Shown in pieces: positions 38,521-50,332 of a DNA stretch of 64,000 bases; positions within the stretch are counted from its first letter, which is position 1; each line of letters begins with the position of its first letter. Under the pieces are notes generated by a model. The model was given only the letters and a program-made list of their open reading frames with translations. It was not told the origin of the DNA and did no database searches. Made by a program: the position numbers and the translations under genes. The DNA lies in assembly GCA_964304625.1 (NCBI GenBank), contig OZ199838.1, positions 6,014,001 to 6,078,000 on the forward strand. The letters run 5' to 3'. This DNA is from Kudoa neothunni. Its lineage: Eukaryota > Cnidaria.

Positions 38521-39312
38521 TAACATATAATTCCACTTAACAACTAAAATTCATAGTTTTGATAGTCAAAAAATTAAGTTGAAAATTTTAACGATCTCGG
38601 TTACAAAATTTTCCATTTACTGAAAAGTTATTCATGTAAACTTTAGATATCTATTATATAAAAATCTGAGATCTGATTAAAGTACTTGCATTATAAAAAT
38701 TGTATTTTTATATAATAAACAGAAAAATTATCGTATATAATGGAAGATACCACCTTTTTCCTAATAATTTAATTATATAAATAATTAAATTTTGAAAATT
38801 TCCTTAATAAATCTATGAAATATTTACTTTATTAAGCTTACAAATACTTAAATGAAGTATATAAAAATTACAAGAGATTAAAATAATTAAAGGAATATAA
38901 TTTTTTATTTCAATCGGTTGCAAATAAATTAAATGATTCATCTTATTTTATTAAAACTTACATTAGTTTGTTTCACGTTAAAATAATATGAATTAGGAAC
39001 ATATTTAAAAATTTATTATATTTGGATACTTTAATTATTAAAAAAATAATTTATTGAGCAAGAAATATCAATTTTAAGTAGCAAGAAATTTAGGCTTGGT
39101 ATATACCTAATGTTTTTCGTTTTATCTCTAATGAATTAAGGAAAATTTAGACGGAGGTTTAGGTGCTTAATTCATTACTATTTAATTAGTTATGAATTCA
39201 ATCGTTTATAATCCATGAATGAAAAGGAACGATTCCCGTGGTATTTCTAATCGTATTTAATCATAAGTTGTATTAAATTATTGTATTTATTAAGACAAAA
39301 TAAACAATAAGG
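38521..39312. other. Spacer upstream of B2
   Basis: Non-coding, diverged from the matching 25085-25783 region but still alignable. It is nearly identical from about 39190 onward. Confidence 0.45.
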
Positions 39313-41569
39313 ATGATAATAATTACTTTTTTATTTTTTACACTGTGTTGCAGAAGTACAATTTGAATTGTGGATTTTAGTCACATTTTTTAGTTCGCTC
39401 GCATAAATACTACGTGGAACGCGACCAATTAAATTCAGAGGATCTAATCCATCTTAAACTTGAAGGAAATTCAGGAAGGAAATGCGAAATTAGACTATTA
39501 GACAAGAATAATCATTTCTACAACTATGTGCATAGTGGTGAAATGGAAAATGATGTTCACACCATTCCTTGCAATGGAAGATACATCATTTCAACTGGAA
39601 CTGCCTCTCCTATATACTATGTACAAATAAAATCAAAATCTGAAATTGAGACACTCAAAGTGGTTCATAGTAAATCGCTTTTTTATGTTTGAATTTAATA
39701 TTTCATTAGCATTGGATAAGACACCTGAAACTGAATTCAAAGTAAATGCTGACTCGATTGAGTTCACAACCAAAAATATCTGTAGTCATCCTCAAACTTG
39801 CACACTAACCAGTGGAGATAAAATACTTGATAAATTCATCCCCAAAAATGACACTGAATGCAACGCTGAAACTAAACTCACAGGGTTCTTCGATTCAGTA
39901 AAGGCTGACTCAGTCAAACTATCTTGTGGGAGCAACCAACCAAATATCCACATGTATAAACAAAACAACAAAATTGTGGAGTTTAATCCATTGGAAAAAT
40001 ATCCCTATCGCATAAGCAAAAAAGGCACTGATAACAACAAGATTACAATTACTTTCGACGAAGATATTCCAGATGAAATTTGCTTGTTTGAAATAAAAAA
40101 AAAGAGTGCAAGCGGTGACTTTACAAAAAGATGCTCTGTTCCTAGCGAAGGGGATTGTTATCAATTATGCGCTGAAGTTACCATGGATCTTGAAAATGTT
40201 AGTGGAACAGATAAAGACTTTAAAGTAAAAGTATCGACTAGAAATCATTCTGGTGAAGAAAAAACTTTAAGACGTAAAATATAATTTGAAATACTTTAAA
40301 TTTAAAAAAAAATAGTTGGAAAAGGTGACCTTCCAGTCCAACCTAAAGAAACGTCTGCAGCTATCTCTGTTGGCACTCTAAAAGAAGCTACAGGTATTAC
40401 AACTTGCACAATTGAAGTGAGGAAACAAGAATACCCAAAGATCACTATTGATGCTAAGTGTGACGCAGAATTAAAGAACCCATGCCCAGCGACTTGCCCA
40501 GAAACCGCAACTATTTATGGGTTGGAACAAAACACCAAATACATTGTGAAAGTAACCTATGCTGGTGGTAGTGAATCCTACATTGCAGAGAAACTCTTTA
40601 CAACAGGTAATAAAAGAACTAAATTATTTACCTCATCCGAATTTAGATAGCTATAACATGACACAAGCACCGGTGATAACATCGTACTACGAGCACGTAA
40701 AAATGACCATAGCGCCAAAAACTACTTTGTTTGACGGGGTTTATTGCAAAATTCTGCAAAAATTGAATGGCCAAAATGATTTCAGCCCATCTGAATGTGA
40801 GGAGTCAATTGACTGCTATAGTTTATGTGGAGAACCGATGACAATCAAAAATCTTTTATCTGATACCGAATATCAATTCAAATATTTTTTCGACAAATAC
40901 GTTGGTGACTTGCCTAAAAACATAGTGACTGTTAAAACCAGTAAAAATAACTCAAGTATACACGAATAAAACTGATTAAGGTGATAAACTCGAAAAACTC
41001 AACGTGACATACGCATGGAGAGGTTCCGATTTAATCGTAACAACAAACTTGGAGTCATCAGAAGAAAAACATATCTGTGACTTTACATTTGTAGACACTA
41101 TGGAAGGGGACATAAATTTCGTTTTTGGGATATATGATAAAACCACCGATTGGGATGGCAAATGCAACAAGGAAGTCACTTTTTACAACGCTCTGTCCTA
41201 TAAACAAGGATTAATGAAAGTACAAGCAAGATATGTCAGTGAGCCAGTCATAGTTGATTTTTCTGCCCCAATAACCCAAGAACAAAAGGATTTGGTTAAT
41301 CCTGAAACTAATGAACACGGTAAACTTTTTTAATGAGGGTTAGATAATCCAATAATAATTCTGTAGGAACATCTGATGGGTAAACTCATATTATATTATT
41401 TGATTAGTTTATACTAACTATAATTTAGTGCTTCTACTGGCGGAACTAAAGTTATGTAATTTAATTGGTGTGATTCAAACATTCAATGTTGTTTAGGCTG
41501 GTTGTTGGTGGAGTTATTATAGCCCTGCTTGTGTGTGTCATTGGTTTTATGGTATTCAGGAAGAAATAG
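39313..41569 (+). CDS. B2: membrane-anchored fibronectin-III-like receptor
   Basis: Counterpart of B1 at a constant offset of 13,529, with the same nine exons and 639 codons. Signal peptide, introns, exons 4-9 and the transmembrane tail are almost identical to B1. Differences cluster in the second half of exon 3: EKYPYRISKKGTDNNK versus EKYPFRISKKNAETNK; KRCSVPSEGDC versus KKCSVTGDGDC; MDLENVSGTDKD versus MDLTFSDATDKD. The variable patch is the same module that varies between A1 and A2 (after KYPxRIS, around CYQxC). One exon 5 change is Gly to Ser next to LCGEP. Probably a cell-surface protein; ligand unknown. Confidence 0.84.
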
Positions 41570-42270
41570 ATGAGTTCAATTCTTCCATAGATCTTTCTTA
41601 AAATGGCGAACACATACAGGAACCGAATACACACTTATTTGTAGTCGTCTGATTATTATTATTATTATTGTTACTTTTAATTTTGTGAGATGGGATTATT
41701 TCAAACATGTTTCATGCTGATTATAGGATATTATTATTTCTTTAATCAGTAAAATTTTGTATTAATCAAACATGATTTATATCATCAAATACTAAAAATT
41801 ATTAGACGTCTTTTCTCGGTCTTTGATTCGTAATTGCTCTGATATTGCACGACTTCAACTCAATTTTTTGTATTAAATTATTTTTAAATAACAATTTTGT
41901 AATAAAATAATGTTAGTTTTTAAAGATGTTTAGTAATTTATTTTAATTAATTTGATTAAAATATTTTTTTATTTGTAAATAATTGTTGACCTTATAAAAC
42001 ATTGAGTTATCAAAAAACAGGGTGAGATATTAAATTTTAATAATTATTCAGCTTAATTATGATCGATAAAAATTATAACGAATACTTTAATTATTTTTCA
42101 TTAGTCGAACAGCATTAAATCATTTATTAGCCCAAAAAACAAGAAATATTATACCGTACAATATCGATTTTACATAATTTCACTTCTTTGTTTGCAAATA
42201 CATAAATAATGAATTCAAAACTATTTTGATAGTTATGAGAGATTGATTATACACAATTGTTATTAAAAGG
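41570..42270. other. 3' flank of B2
   Basis: The first 250 nt match the B1 flank, including the ATT microsatellite at 41653-41670. Beyond about 41825 it is unique A+T-rich DNA. No gene. Confidence 0.45.
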
Positions 42271-42462
42271 AAGTGGCTATTGACACGGATCATAATATCC
42301 AGGTAGGTATAGTTTTGACCGCATTTAATTATTTTTGGACCCAAGAAGCGGTAGCGAAGGGCCAAAAACAATTAAATACCACAGATTCTAAAAAATAAGC
42401 TTTATTGGTCAACTATAAATAGGAGTTACCGGATTAAAACTTGCGTGTCAATTGCCAGTGCC
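42271..42462. mobile_element. MITE family M1, copy 3
   Basis: Left end GTGGCTATTGACACGG; the right end is its imperfect inverse (CGTGTCAATTGCCAGTGCC). The internal hairpin arms are ATTTAATTATTTTTGG and CCAAAAACAATTAAAT. The GATTCTAAAAAAT and TAGGAGTTACCGGATTAAAA segments match the other copies. Confidence 0.65.
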
Positions 42463-43718
42463 CTATTAAAAATTACAAAAATATGTATTTTCGACATTAT
42501 GTTATTTTTTGGCTACCATCTTAATATTTAAACATTTTTATTTTAATTACTTATATTTCTGATAATTCCAAAACTTATTTCAATATATAATAATGTCTAT
42601 TATTATATACTTTTCAATAATTTGGCAAAGAAGCTACTTAAACTAATTCTGTTACTATTCACCAATTTAATATTCTTTATACTTAAACTTTGTAGAACGT
42701 CTATAGTAAGATAAAATAATTAACTTATCCATTTAAAACAAGGCTGGCTTAATCCACACAATCTAACAAATAATGAAATCGATAAATTAATCAAAAAATG
42801 ATTTTAATGTTATGTCCTATGATTTATCATATTAATTAAAAGCTAGTAAACATATTTTTATAAAAGATAATATAATCATACACAAAAAATGAGGAACGGA
42901 GTCCACATGAATCAATTCGTGACTTTTGGGTGATTCCGACTATAAAATAGCCCTTTAATGTAAGAACGATCCTTTTAGGCATTCACAACTCTTACCAACT
43001 CTGGATCTTCAAAATGAGTGCTATTGTTAAGGGATATTATTATAATTTTTTGTCCAATTTAGACAAAACTGCGTTATTTTGGAATTAAACCACGGTAAAT
43101 TTATTCATATAATAAACATGGATTTTTTAAGATAAAATTCGTTCCATATCCTGATTTTAAATAACATCTACATAAAATCTCCCAAACTAATTTTTTATGC
43201 GTATTAATATGTCTATCTTTTTATTAATCATCTAAAGAAGAATAATATAAGATTTTAAAAACATGAAAAATAAGCGTATTTAATTATAGTCAAATAATTA
43301 AGCGTAAAGGAGATGCTGAATTATTTAGAGGATATTTTTTAAAATAATTATTTGAAAAAAATATAAATATACTTTGGGGGTGTTAAAACCACCATATAAT
43401 TAAATTATATATCACTCCTATATTTTTCATAAAGTTAAACGTGTTATTTATAACCTCTCAATCAACGGAAAACTATCCTTTAAATCTCAAATAACAATAT
43501 CCTTTACGCCAATAAAAGTAAATTGAACACAGGGAATAATTAGACGCGCGAGAAAATAAGCTGGCGACTTCGTTAGGAGCACATATGGACCCCAACCAAT
43601 ACCATAAAAGTTAAAATCGTCTGTATGAAATAAAAAGATGAAATGCTAACAAAATATCATCGAAAATGAAACCTACTAAGACTAGGCGAAAAGCTAATTA
43701 ACATGAATGTTAACACAC
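42463..43718. other. Gene-free intergenic stretch
   Basis: A+T-rich; no exon, repeat or RNA gene that I can support. Confidence 0.4.
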
Positions 43719-45277
43719 CTAATGAACAGAAGTGTAACAAGGGGAGTTAATCACGACATCATGTATGGCTTTTGCGACGTATTCTACGTTTTTAGGAGTA
43801 AGTCCACATACGTTGATTCTACCATTTTTAGTGAGGTAAATGTGATGCTTTTCAGCAAGCAAGTCCACTTGATTTTCTAAAATCATCATCTTAAAAAACT
43901 GGAAACTAATCGTTAAAATACTATTGAGACCAGTGAACGAGAAAAGACCTCTTTGTTTTACGATATGAGACCAATCGCCGGGAGTGCCAAGTGATAGAAG
44001 ACGGTCGTGTAATTGTTTTCTCATTTCTAATATTCTTGAGGTCATAATATTTAAATCTGATTTCCTACATCGAAAAAATAAAATTAAAAACTCTAAAATA
44101 TGCATATTTACCATTGAGATTGATTCTCAGCAGATGAAAGAACATTAGAAACAATTCTAGCTCCATGTGAAGGAGGATTTGAGTAAGTGTTTCTTGCGAT
44201 TATTTTCATTTGGTTCTTAACCACGCTAAGGGCACCATCATGATTTATAAAAGCAAGGCAGCCAATTCTTTCATCTAACAGAACTCTTAATCAACTACAA
44301 TCTCCATAGCAGAAGCTTACTGTAAAGCCCCATAATTTTTGCAAAAGATAAAGCAACAAACATCTCATGCCCATCCTCAGCAAATTTTCTCACAGGATAA
44401 GCATCTGAATCGATATCACCAGAACAGAACCCCAAATAAGCACAGTCGAAAAATGGGAAAAGTTGTTTCCTCATAAAAATCTCCGACAATTCATCCCATT
44501 GTTCAGGTGTGGGATCAACTCCAGTTGGATTATGCCCTGAACCATGGAGGACTACCACACTGTTTGGTTGAGCATTCTAATATGAATAACACAATCAAAA
44601 ATAAAATTTAAACCACCAAATTAATTATAACCTCCAAGTCGTTTTTCATCTGATCAAAATCCAAAAGATTGGTTTTAGTGTCGAAGTATGTGTACATGTC
44701 GTATTTAGGAAAACCAGCGAATTGGGAAAGAGTGTAATGAATAGCTAATCGTTATTCCAATTCATAACCAATTACAAACAAGTTAGATATCACCCCATGT
44801 TGGATTGGATAGGTATATGTTTTCAAAGTGTTGGTATTTCTTTAGATATTCGAATCCGATGCGACAAGCACCAGTTCCTGACAACGTCTGTATTCCATCT
44901 ACCTACAAATTGGAGATCATTCCAAAGTTTATTTACGTCGAAATTCCTTCTGTTACATTTTTATTACGTATAACTTTATGTTCAGATCCGAAGATCAAAG
45001 GTAGGCAACCTGTAACAAAGTTTGGATCACCAGATATTGGTAGATATTCTTTGTTGAGTGATTTATCGATAGCGATTTCCATTTCGACTTTTCTAACCAC
45101 AGGCAATACCCAAGGTTTGCCGTTTTCATCTTGATAAGCACCAACACCGAGGTTTACCTTAGTGGGGGAGGTGTCTTTTTTGAAATTTTCCGTGATCGAG
45201 AAAACTGGATCTAATGGAGGTGGGATCCGATTTTTGAAAAAACTCATTTTGCGTAATGCAAATCTTGGAAACAGCAT
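43719..45277 (-). CDS. GOT2: Aspartate aminotransferase, mitochondrial type
   Basis: PLP enzyme interconverting aspartate and 2-oxoglutarate with oxaloacetate and glutamate; part of the malate-aspartate shuttle. Seven exons join in frame: 44957-45277, 44794-44902, 44632-44744, 44321-44576, 44112-44274, 43922-44064 and 43719-43876. They total 1263 nt, 420 aa, the family's usual size. Motifs in order are KVNLGVGAYQDENGKPWVLP, EYLPISG, LSGTGACRIG, SNPTWG, GHNPTGVDPTPEQW, FFDCAYLGFCSGD, SFAKIMGLY with the PLP lysine, ARNTYSNPPSHGARI, GLFSFTGL and KNGRINVCGLTPKN. The N-terminus (MLFPRFALRKMSFFKNR) is basic and fits an import signal. PPLDPVFSITENFKKDT matches the mitochondrial rather than the cytosolic isoform. 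Introns are 45-55 nt. It looks intact. Confidence 0.94.
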
Positions 45278-47337
45278 GGGAATCAGATTTAATGCGATAA
45301 CCTTAATGATGACGACAACAACAACACTTAAGTTGGTATTCTATGAATAAGCGTGGGCTGCGTTTAGTTTGCTAGCGGTTTAACCGACAAAGTTCACGAA
45401 AATTAAATCTCCTACTGCCTTCTATCTGGGAAAACTAGTTTTAATATTAAGCTTTTTTAAGTCATGTTTAGTTCTAATGCTGAGATGTCACGTAATAGTC
45501 GCCTGCCACGTTGCAATACCTGAGTGGCTATCTCAGTTTATTTAATATTGTTCATTAAAACAATGATACACCAAGATAAATGGATAAAAGTTGTCACCTA
45601 GCCTTGAATACAACAAGACTCAAATCACTGAGCGTTTATATAATATACTACCACAACTTACGATTGTTACATGATTATGCAATAAAGAAAAGTTACTTAA
45701 CTGAGGACATAAAATTTTCTATATTAGTCATAAATTTTATTTTCATTAATTAAAATTTCAACCTAGATGATTAAAATGAGGAAATTTATGCAAGTTTCTA
45801 GTTCAATTGACTTATCGACTGTCATCGTTTGTTGTCGTAATGCTTTTTTTATAAAAATTCGATCGATATTTTTTGTTGCGCACTTCATAAATTGTGATAA
45901 GTGTCACGTTTTTTAATTTGTTTACTCTATGTCCGTGAGAGTTTGGTTAGAATTCTATAATTTTTCAGCGCTCGAATTTCGCTCAATGCACCTTATGTTG
46001 ACTTTATTCCCTTACGGAAGTTGTCGGTGTAGCATAAGCTTGTTTTTAATGGCAGTTAAAATTTAATTAAATTTGAAATATTGTATTTGGTGATAGAATT
46101 GTCAGGTATGAAGATAAAAAGACGGAAAAACCCTCTCTAAACGATGAGGTTAGCATAATAATTCGCAATGGAGGAAAAACTTAGATTGTTAAACTTTCGC
46201 ATTGCTACATACGTAGGTGGTATGTTTTTAACACATTGGGGTCCGTGGAAAGTCGCAACAAAAGCGTTACCTAGCTACCAAGAGGATTAATATATGGGAG
46301 TGATGCCGCGAAGCCAATTTTTCTCGTTTTTTTAATTTCTGTCGAATTTTTAATATATTAAATGAGCTTAGTTTACTGTTATATGTTACAATTTTTATTT
46401 TTTGCGTGTTTCATATATTGAAGCCAAAATCAACTTTAGGAGTTATAATTTTAAGCTTGGGATAAATTTCACATTAAACATAACATATGAGTTATTTGAA
46501 TATCTATAGTTTGTTTAAGAATTAAAAATTATTTCTTTTGGTTGCACAATATTTCCTTTATATTGCTAGTGATTTTTCCTCATTTATTTAATGCGACATA
46601 TGTGAGTGGTGAAAAGGAGTCGTTTTCTTGCTATCAATGTACGTAAATAAATTGTTAATAGATTTGATTCAAATCATTCAGCCATTAGGTGTTTTTATGC
46701 CCATTAAAATACCGTAATATTCTAATTCAATTACGATGAAACAGATTCTTCTTATTTCTGAGTTCGATTATGCACTATTCTGTAAAATTATATGTTTATT
46801 GATCAGGTGTAATAGAATGATGATTATTTTTGGATAAATAAATTGGGAATTGCATCTAATGTCATTTCAATAGCTATATCAACTTATTGAATGCTATGTA
46901 CCTAAAATGGCATTGTTTTCTTCAAAAAACCTTGTTTGAATGTTTTTCATTAAATTAACAGTATGTAGATATATGTAATTGTAGGAAAATCTTTCACGGC
47001 CAATATAAAATATTCATACAGTGATATGTAATCTGTCGAAATTGGTATTTGCATGAGATAAGAATATATTGTGGTTGGCGTGAACGATTTTCGTCACGAA
47101 GTTGATGCGTCGGATTTATTCAAATGTAATTAATCAATAGAAAAAGTGGAATCAGTATAATTCTGCTTTCAGCCAGCCAAGCACCTGATAAGATAAGTAT
47201 ATCTGAAAATTTTGATAAAATTTGTATCATAATTCTATTGTTTGACAACTAACTGACGGCAGATTCCTATAATATATTGAAAATTGGCTAATAACAGCAA
47301 CAAATCTCACTTCGTTTATTCCATATTTATCTTAACG
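45278..47337. other. Intergenic region between GOT2 and EI24
   Basis: The two genes are divergently transcribed from this 2-kb stretch. I see no exon I can support. A short ATG-led frame near 46170 has no partner exons. Confidence 0.4.
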
Positions 47338-48548
47338 ATGCCATATCCTTATATAACAGATTTCCTACGAGGAGTAACAGATTCGCTAGTAGGTACCTCT
47401 GTTTTTATTTTATGTATTATTCGCCAAAATAACAAGTATTTCTTAGTTTAACTTTACTAATTAATTTTTTTTAGAAGAATTCTATTTAACATATTAATGT
47501 GCATTTTAACCAGTCTATTCTTATATATTGTAGTTAGAATTATTTATTTATTCATTTTTATTTTTAAATAGCTTAATCTATGGATAATTGAAGAATACAC
47601 TAATGAATGGATTGAAAAAAATCTAAAAATTAATAAAAGTATAAATAAGGAGATTTTTTTTATTTTTATCTGTTATAGATTACCTGCAAGGATTTTACTT
47701 AAAGTAAATATAGAATGGTTCTCATCTTTTAATTAAATTGAATATTTAGCTGTGTCTTGGTTGTTATAAATTATTTCCAAAATTTCTATTGGATCGATGT
47801 AATTTTGATGCGTGTATAACGTTATTCTACATTATTGCATTAGACCATAGGAAAATTATCCGCTAATATAGAAACTAATAGGCATTTCAATAGCAACAGG
47901 ATGAACAGCGTCCAATTAGCATACATGCCGTCAAATTCAGTTTTTGATCAACTATTATTTTTTGGTGTTGAAAGTTTGTTTTATATTCAAGTATATATAA
48001 TTTTTTATTGGATTTTACTTAGGATGCATTTTTTAGATAATTATATTGTCAAAATTACCCTATTTTGGAAGTATTATATATTTTTCAGGTTTAAATTTGT
48101 TGAACAGTCTCATTTGCTTTGAATATTCATGGATTGAGAAAGGTTACTTGTAATATTTATGAATTATTTTCAAGGTTAATGACTAGGTATGAAACCTTAC
48201 CAAATGTTCAAAAATATTGAAGAAGGAATCCATTATTACTTAGGTTACGGTTGTGTATTTAGTGCCCTTTTTATTGGATTACTTCCATCGTATGCGGATA
48301 AGTAATTAATGTTATAGGAGGTTAGTTCATGTATTTTTAGCGAGCTTATTTTTTCACTTATATCTCCATTACTTGTGGGAGGTTCTGCGTTTATTGCACC
48401 CGCTTATGAAAGGTTGTTTCCTGATTTCAACCTCTCAACTCATTCCATCATTTTTACTATTAGATCGACTCTCAGATGGAATGTATTCAGTCCATCAGTC
48501 TCAACGACTATGTATATGACCAACATTATAATGTATAAATTTTTTTAA
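47338..48548 (+). CDS. EI24: EI24-like ER membrane protein
   Basis: EI24 is a multipass ER membrane protein linked in animals to autophagy. The first exon (47338-47392) encodes ITDFLRGVTDSLV, like the EI24 start. Well-supported later exons are 47894-47990 (DQLLFFGVESLFYIQ), 48037-48142 (LNSLICFEYSWIEKG), 48187-48301 (FKNIEEGIHYYLGYG) and 48341-48548 (SLISPLLVGGSAFIAPAYE, stop 48546). These match the EI24 signatures CFEYRW, NIER..YYFGFG and the terminal membrane pair, and their phases agree. The middle (47393-47893) must hold one or more hydrophobic exons, for example around FNILMCILTSLFLYIVV near 47482-47550, whose exact edges I could not fix. The gene may be compact or partly degraded there. 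Confidence 0.72.
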
Positions 48549-50332
48549 ACAGAAAATCGTATTTTTATTGTAAATTAACACGAAAAATATTTCTCATAAT
48601 AAATAAAAAAATATTAAATTATTTTTTACATATCAACTATATAGAATTATCTACAATAGATTTTAACCTTTGAATGTGTGAAAGTCATAACAAAATTAAC
48701 TGACTTAATTTAAGTTCATTTCTCTTGATATTATCAAATAAAATTGAAGTAATTACCAAATCCATACTTTATCAATTGAAATATTGTGATTCATTTAGTA
48801 TTCTTTTTTTGGCAAGAAAGATAAAAAAAAGTGTTAAATAAAATAATTTTAGTGAAATTTGTTGTAAATATTTACAATAGAGTTATTACAATTAAAAAAA
48901 GAAATTTTCCTGTTGTTTTTCTTGGTATTTTTGGCACATATTGAATTTGTGACTTAAAGCTAACAATTCAAAAATATAAATTTATACTAATAATATTGTA
49001 TTGTTTTAAATAATTATAATTTATTACTAGTTTAGGTTTTAATTATTTTGTTCGCAAGGTCAAACCCCTGGTGACATTTTTAGATAGAATGTAGAGTTGC
49101 GGCTGGTTAAATCCTCTCATTAATACTGTAATTCCTGCAGAACGAATATAACCTATCTTCTCACCTATTATCGTTCTACGTTATTTCTGCATTAAGGTAG
49201 AAGTTTAATCTTCTAAGCGCCCTCGTTTCTGGGTCGACCACCCTAAACTTTATCTATCTACCATTTATCCATAGAGATTTTAGCTTTTCAGGGATTTCAT
49301 GCCTGTTAATATATCCTCAATGATTCAAACGTCGAATTTGATTTCCTTTGTTAGATCAAAGTCTATTTTCAAGTCAAATTAAACGTCGTGGTTTAATTTC
49401 ACTCGAATAACAGCTCCCGTATTATTGGATGAAACACATTCGCACGGAAACAGTGATTTGTTGAAAACGAGATTCGGACCAGGTACCTTCAGATAATGTA
49501 TCCAGCCACCACGCCACTAAACCATTTACTCTTAGTAATTAAACTTTAAGTCAAGTTGACCATAATCCCTTCTGAGTTAATGATGAATTTTTACGTATCA
49601 TTGGCCGATTTTTTCCTTATTCTTGGTCAATGTGCGAGTTAAAACAATGATATAAAAACTTTTTGAACCGAATACCAAAATTCGACCCGTGGAAATTCTA
49701 GTGTCAGAAAAAGTAAAGCAACAATTCCGCTTTCTTGGACAAATTCTGGAAAGAATAAATATAACGCCAAACTTGATTTATTCAATATTTCTCATGGGGT
49801 CAGGAAACTGCTAATTGGATCCAGATTAAGGTCGAGGTTCATACATCCTTTATCTAGAACAGAGCTTCCCTATTGAAGGGGATTGCTGAATACGAATTAA
49901 CGAGATCAACGATCAATCTTGAGATTACGCGGATGAAACTTTAATTTTAATAAATTATAGTGTGAGAACATTTAAATTAAAATTAATCGTTTATTTTGAT
50001 AATTAAATGATTGAAACCTAGTCACATTATTCCTGTTTCATAATCTCGACAAACGTCAATGATTCCTACCTACTCTGTAAAACTAAAGAGTTATCATTTT
50101 AACTAAATATTTTATTTTTTTAATATTTAATGAATTATAGCGAGGTTAATTCCATATAGCTATTGAAACAATGAAAACTAAGTTGAAATAAGTAAGTTTT
50201 GAATCCTACTTAATTACAGTTAAAATCATTCTCGCGCATAATCCAAATTAATTCATCCTTTCTTTTTTTATCTAAACTAAACTTTGTTCTTTAATGATGA
50301 ATATGCGCTGTAAACATATTTAAATGTATAAA
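48549..50332. other. Gene-free stretch with a possible SINE
   Basis: No gene. The part from about 49030 to 49540 is less A+T-rich than its surroundings and contains a tRNA-like promoter on the minus strand (see the entry at 49440-49540). The rest is A+T-rich. Confidence 0.4.
49440..49540 (-). repeat. tRNA-derived SINE head (candidate)
   Basis: Read on the minus strand, this has an A-box-like TAGTGGCGTGGTGGCTGG. About 30 nt later comes a B-box-like GGTCCGAATC, close to the polymerase III consensus GGTTCGAATC. It does not fold into an obvious complete tRNA, so a tRNA-derived SINE is more likely than a tRNA gene. The body may continue to about 49030, where composition changes. Confidence 0.4.

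Larger units (their letters stand above)
33660..41820 (+). repeat. Segmental duplication, unit 2 (genes A2 and B2)
   Basis: Second copy of the A-B unit. It differs from unit 1 by a MULE-type insertion (about 37085-38520), by scattered changes in the spacer, and by concentrated changes in exon 3/4 of A and exon 3 of B. A second haplotype joined in tandem during assembly is a technical alternative. The distinct outer flanks and the unique hAT relic between units argue for a real duplication. Confidence 0.85.

Noticed and set aside
48062-48079. An 18-nt GT-AG intron in EI24
   Set aside because: Reading straight through stays open and gives a length closer to the EI24 family; 18 nt is well below other introns here.
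49440-49540. Possible true tRNA gene on the minus strand
   Set aside because: Boxes are imperfect and no acceptor or anticodon stem could be formed; kept as a SINE candidate.
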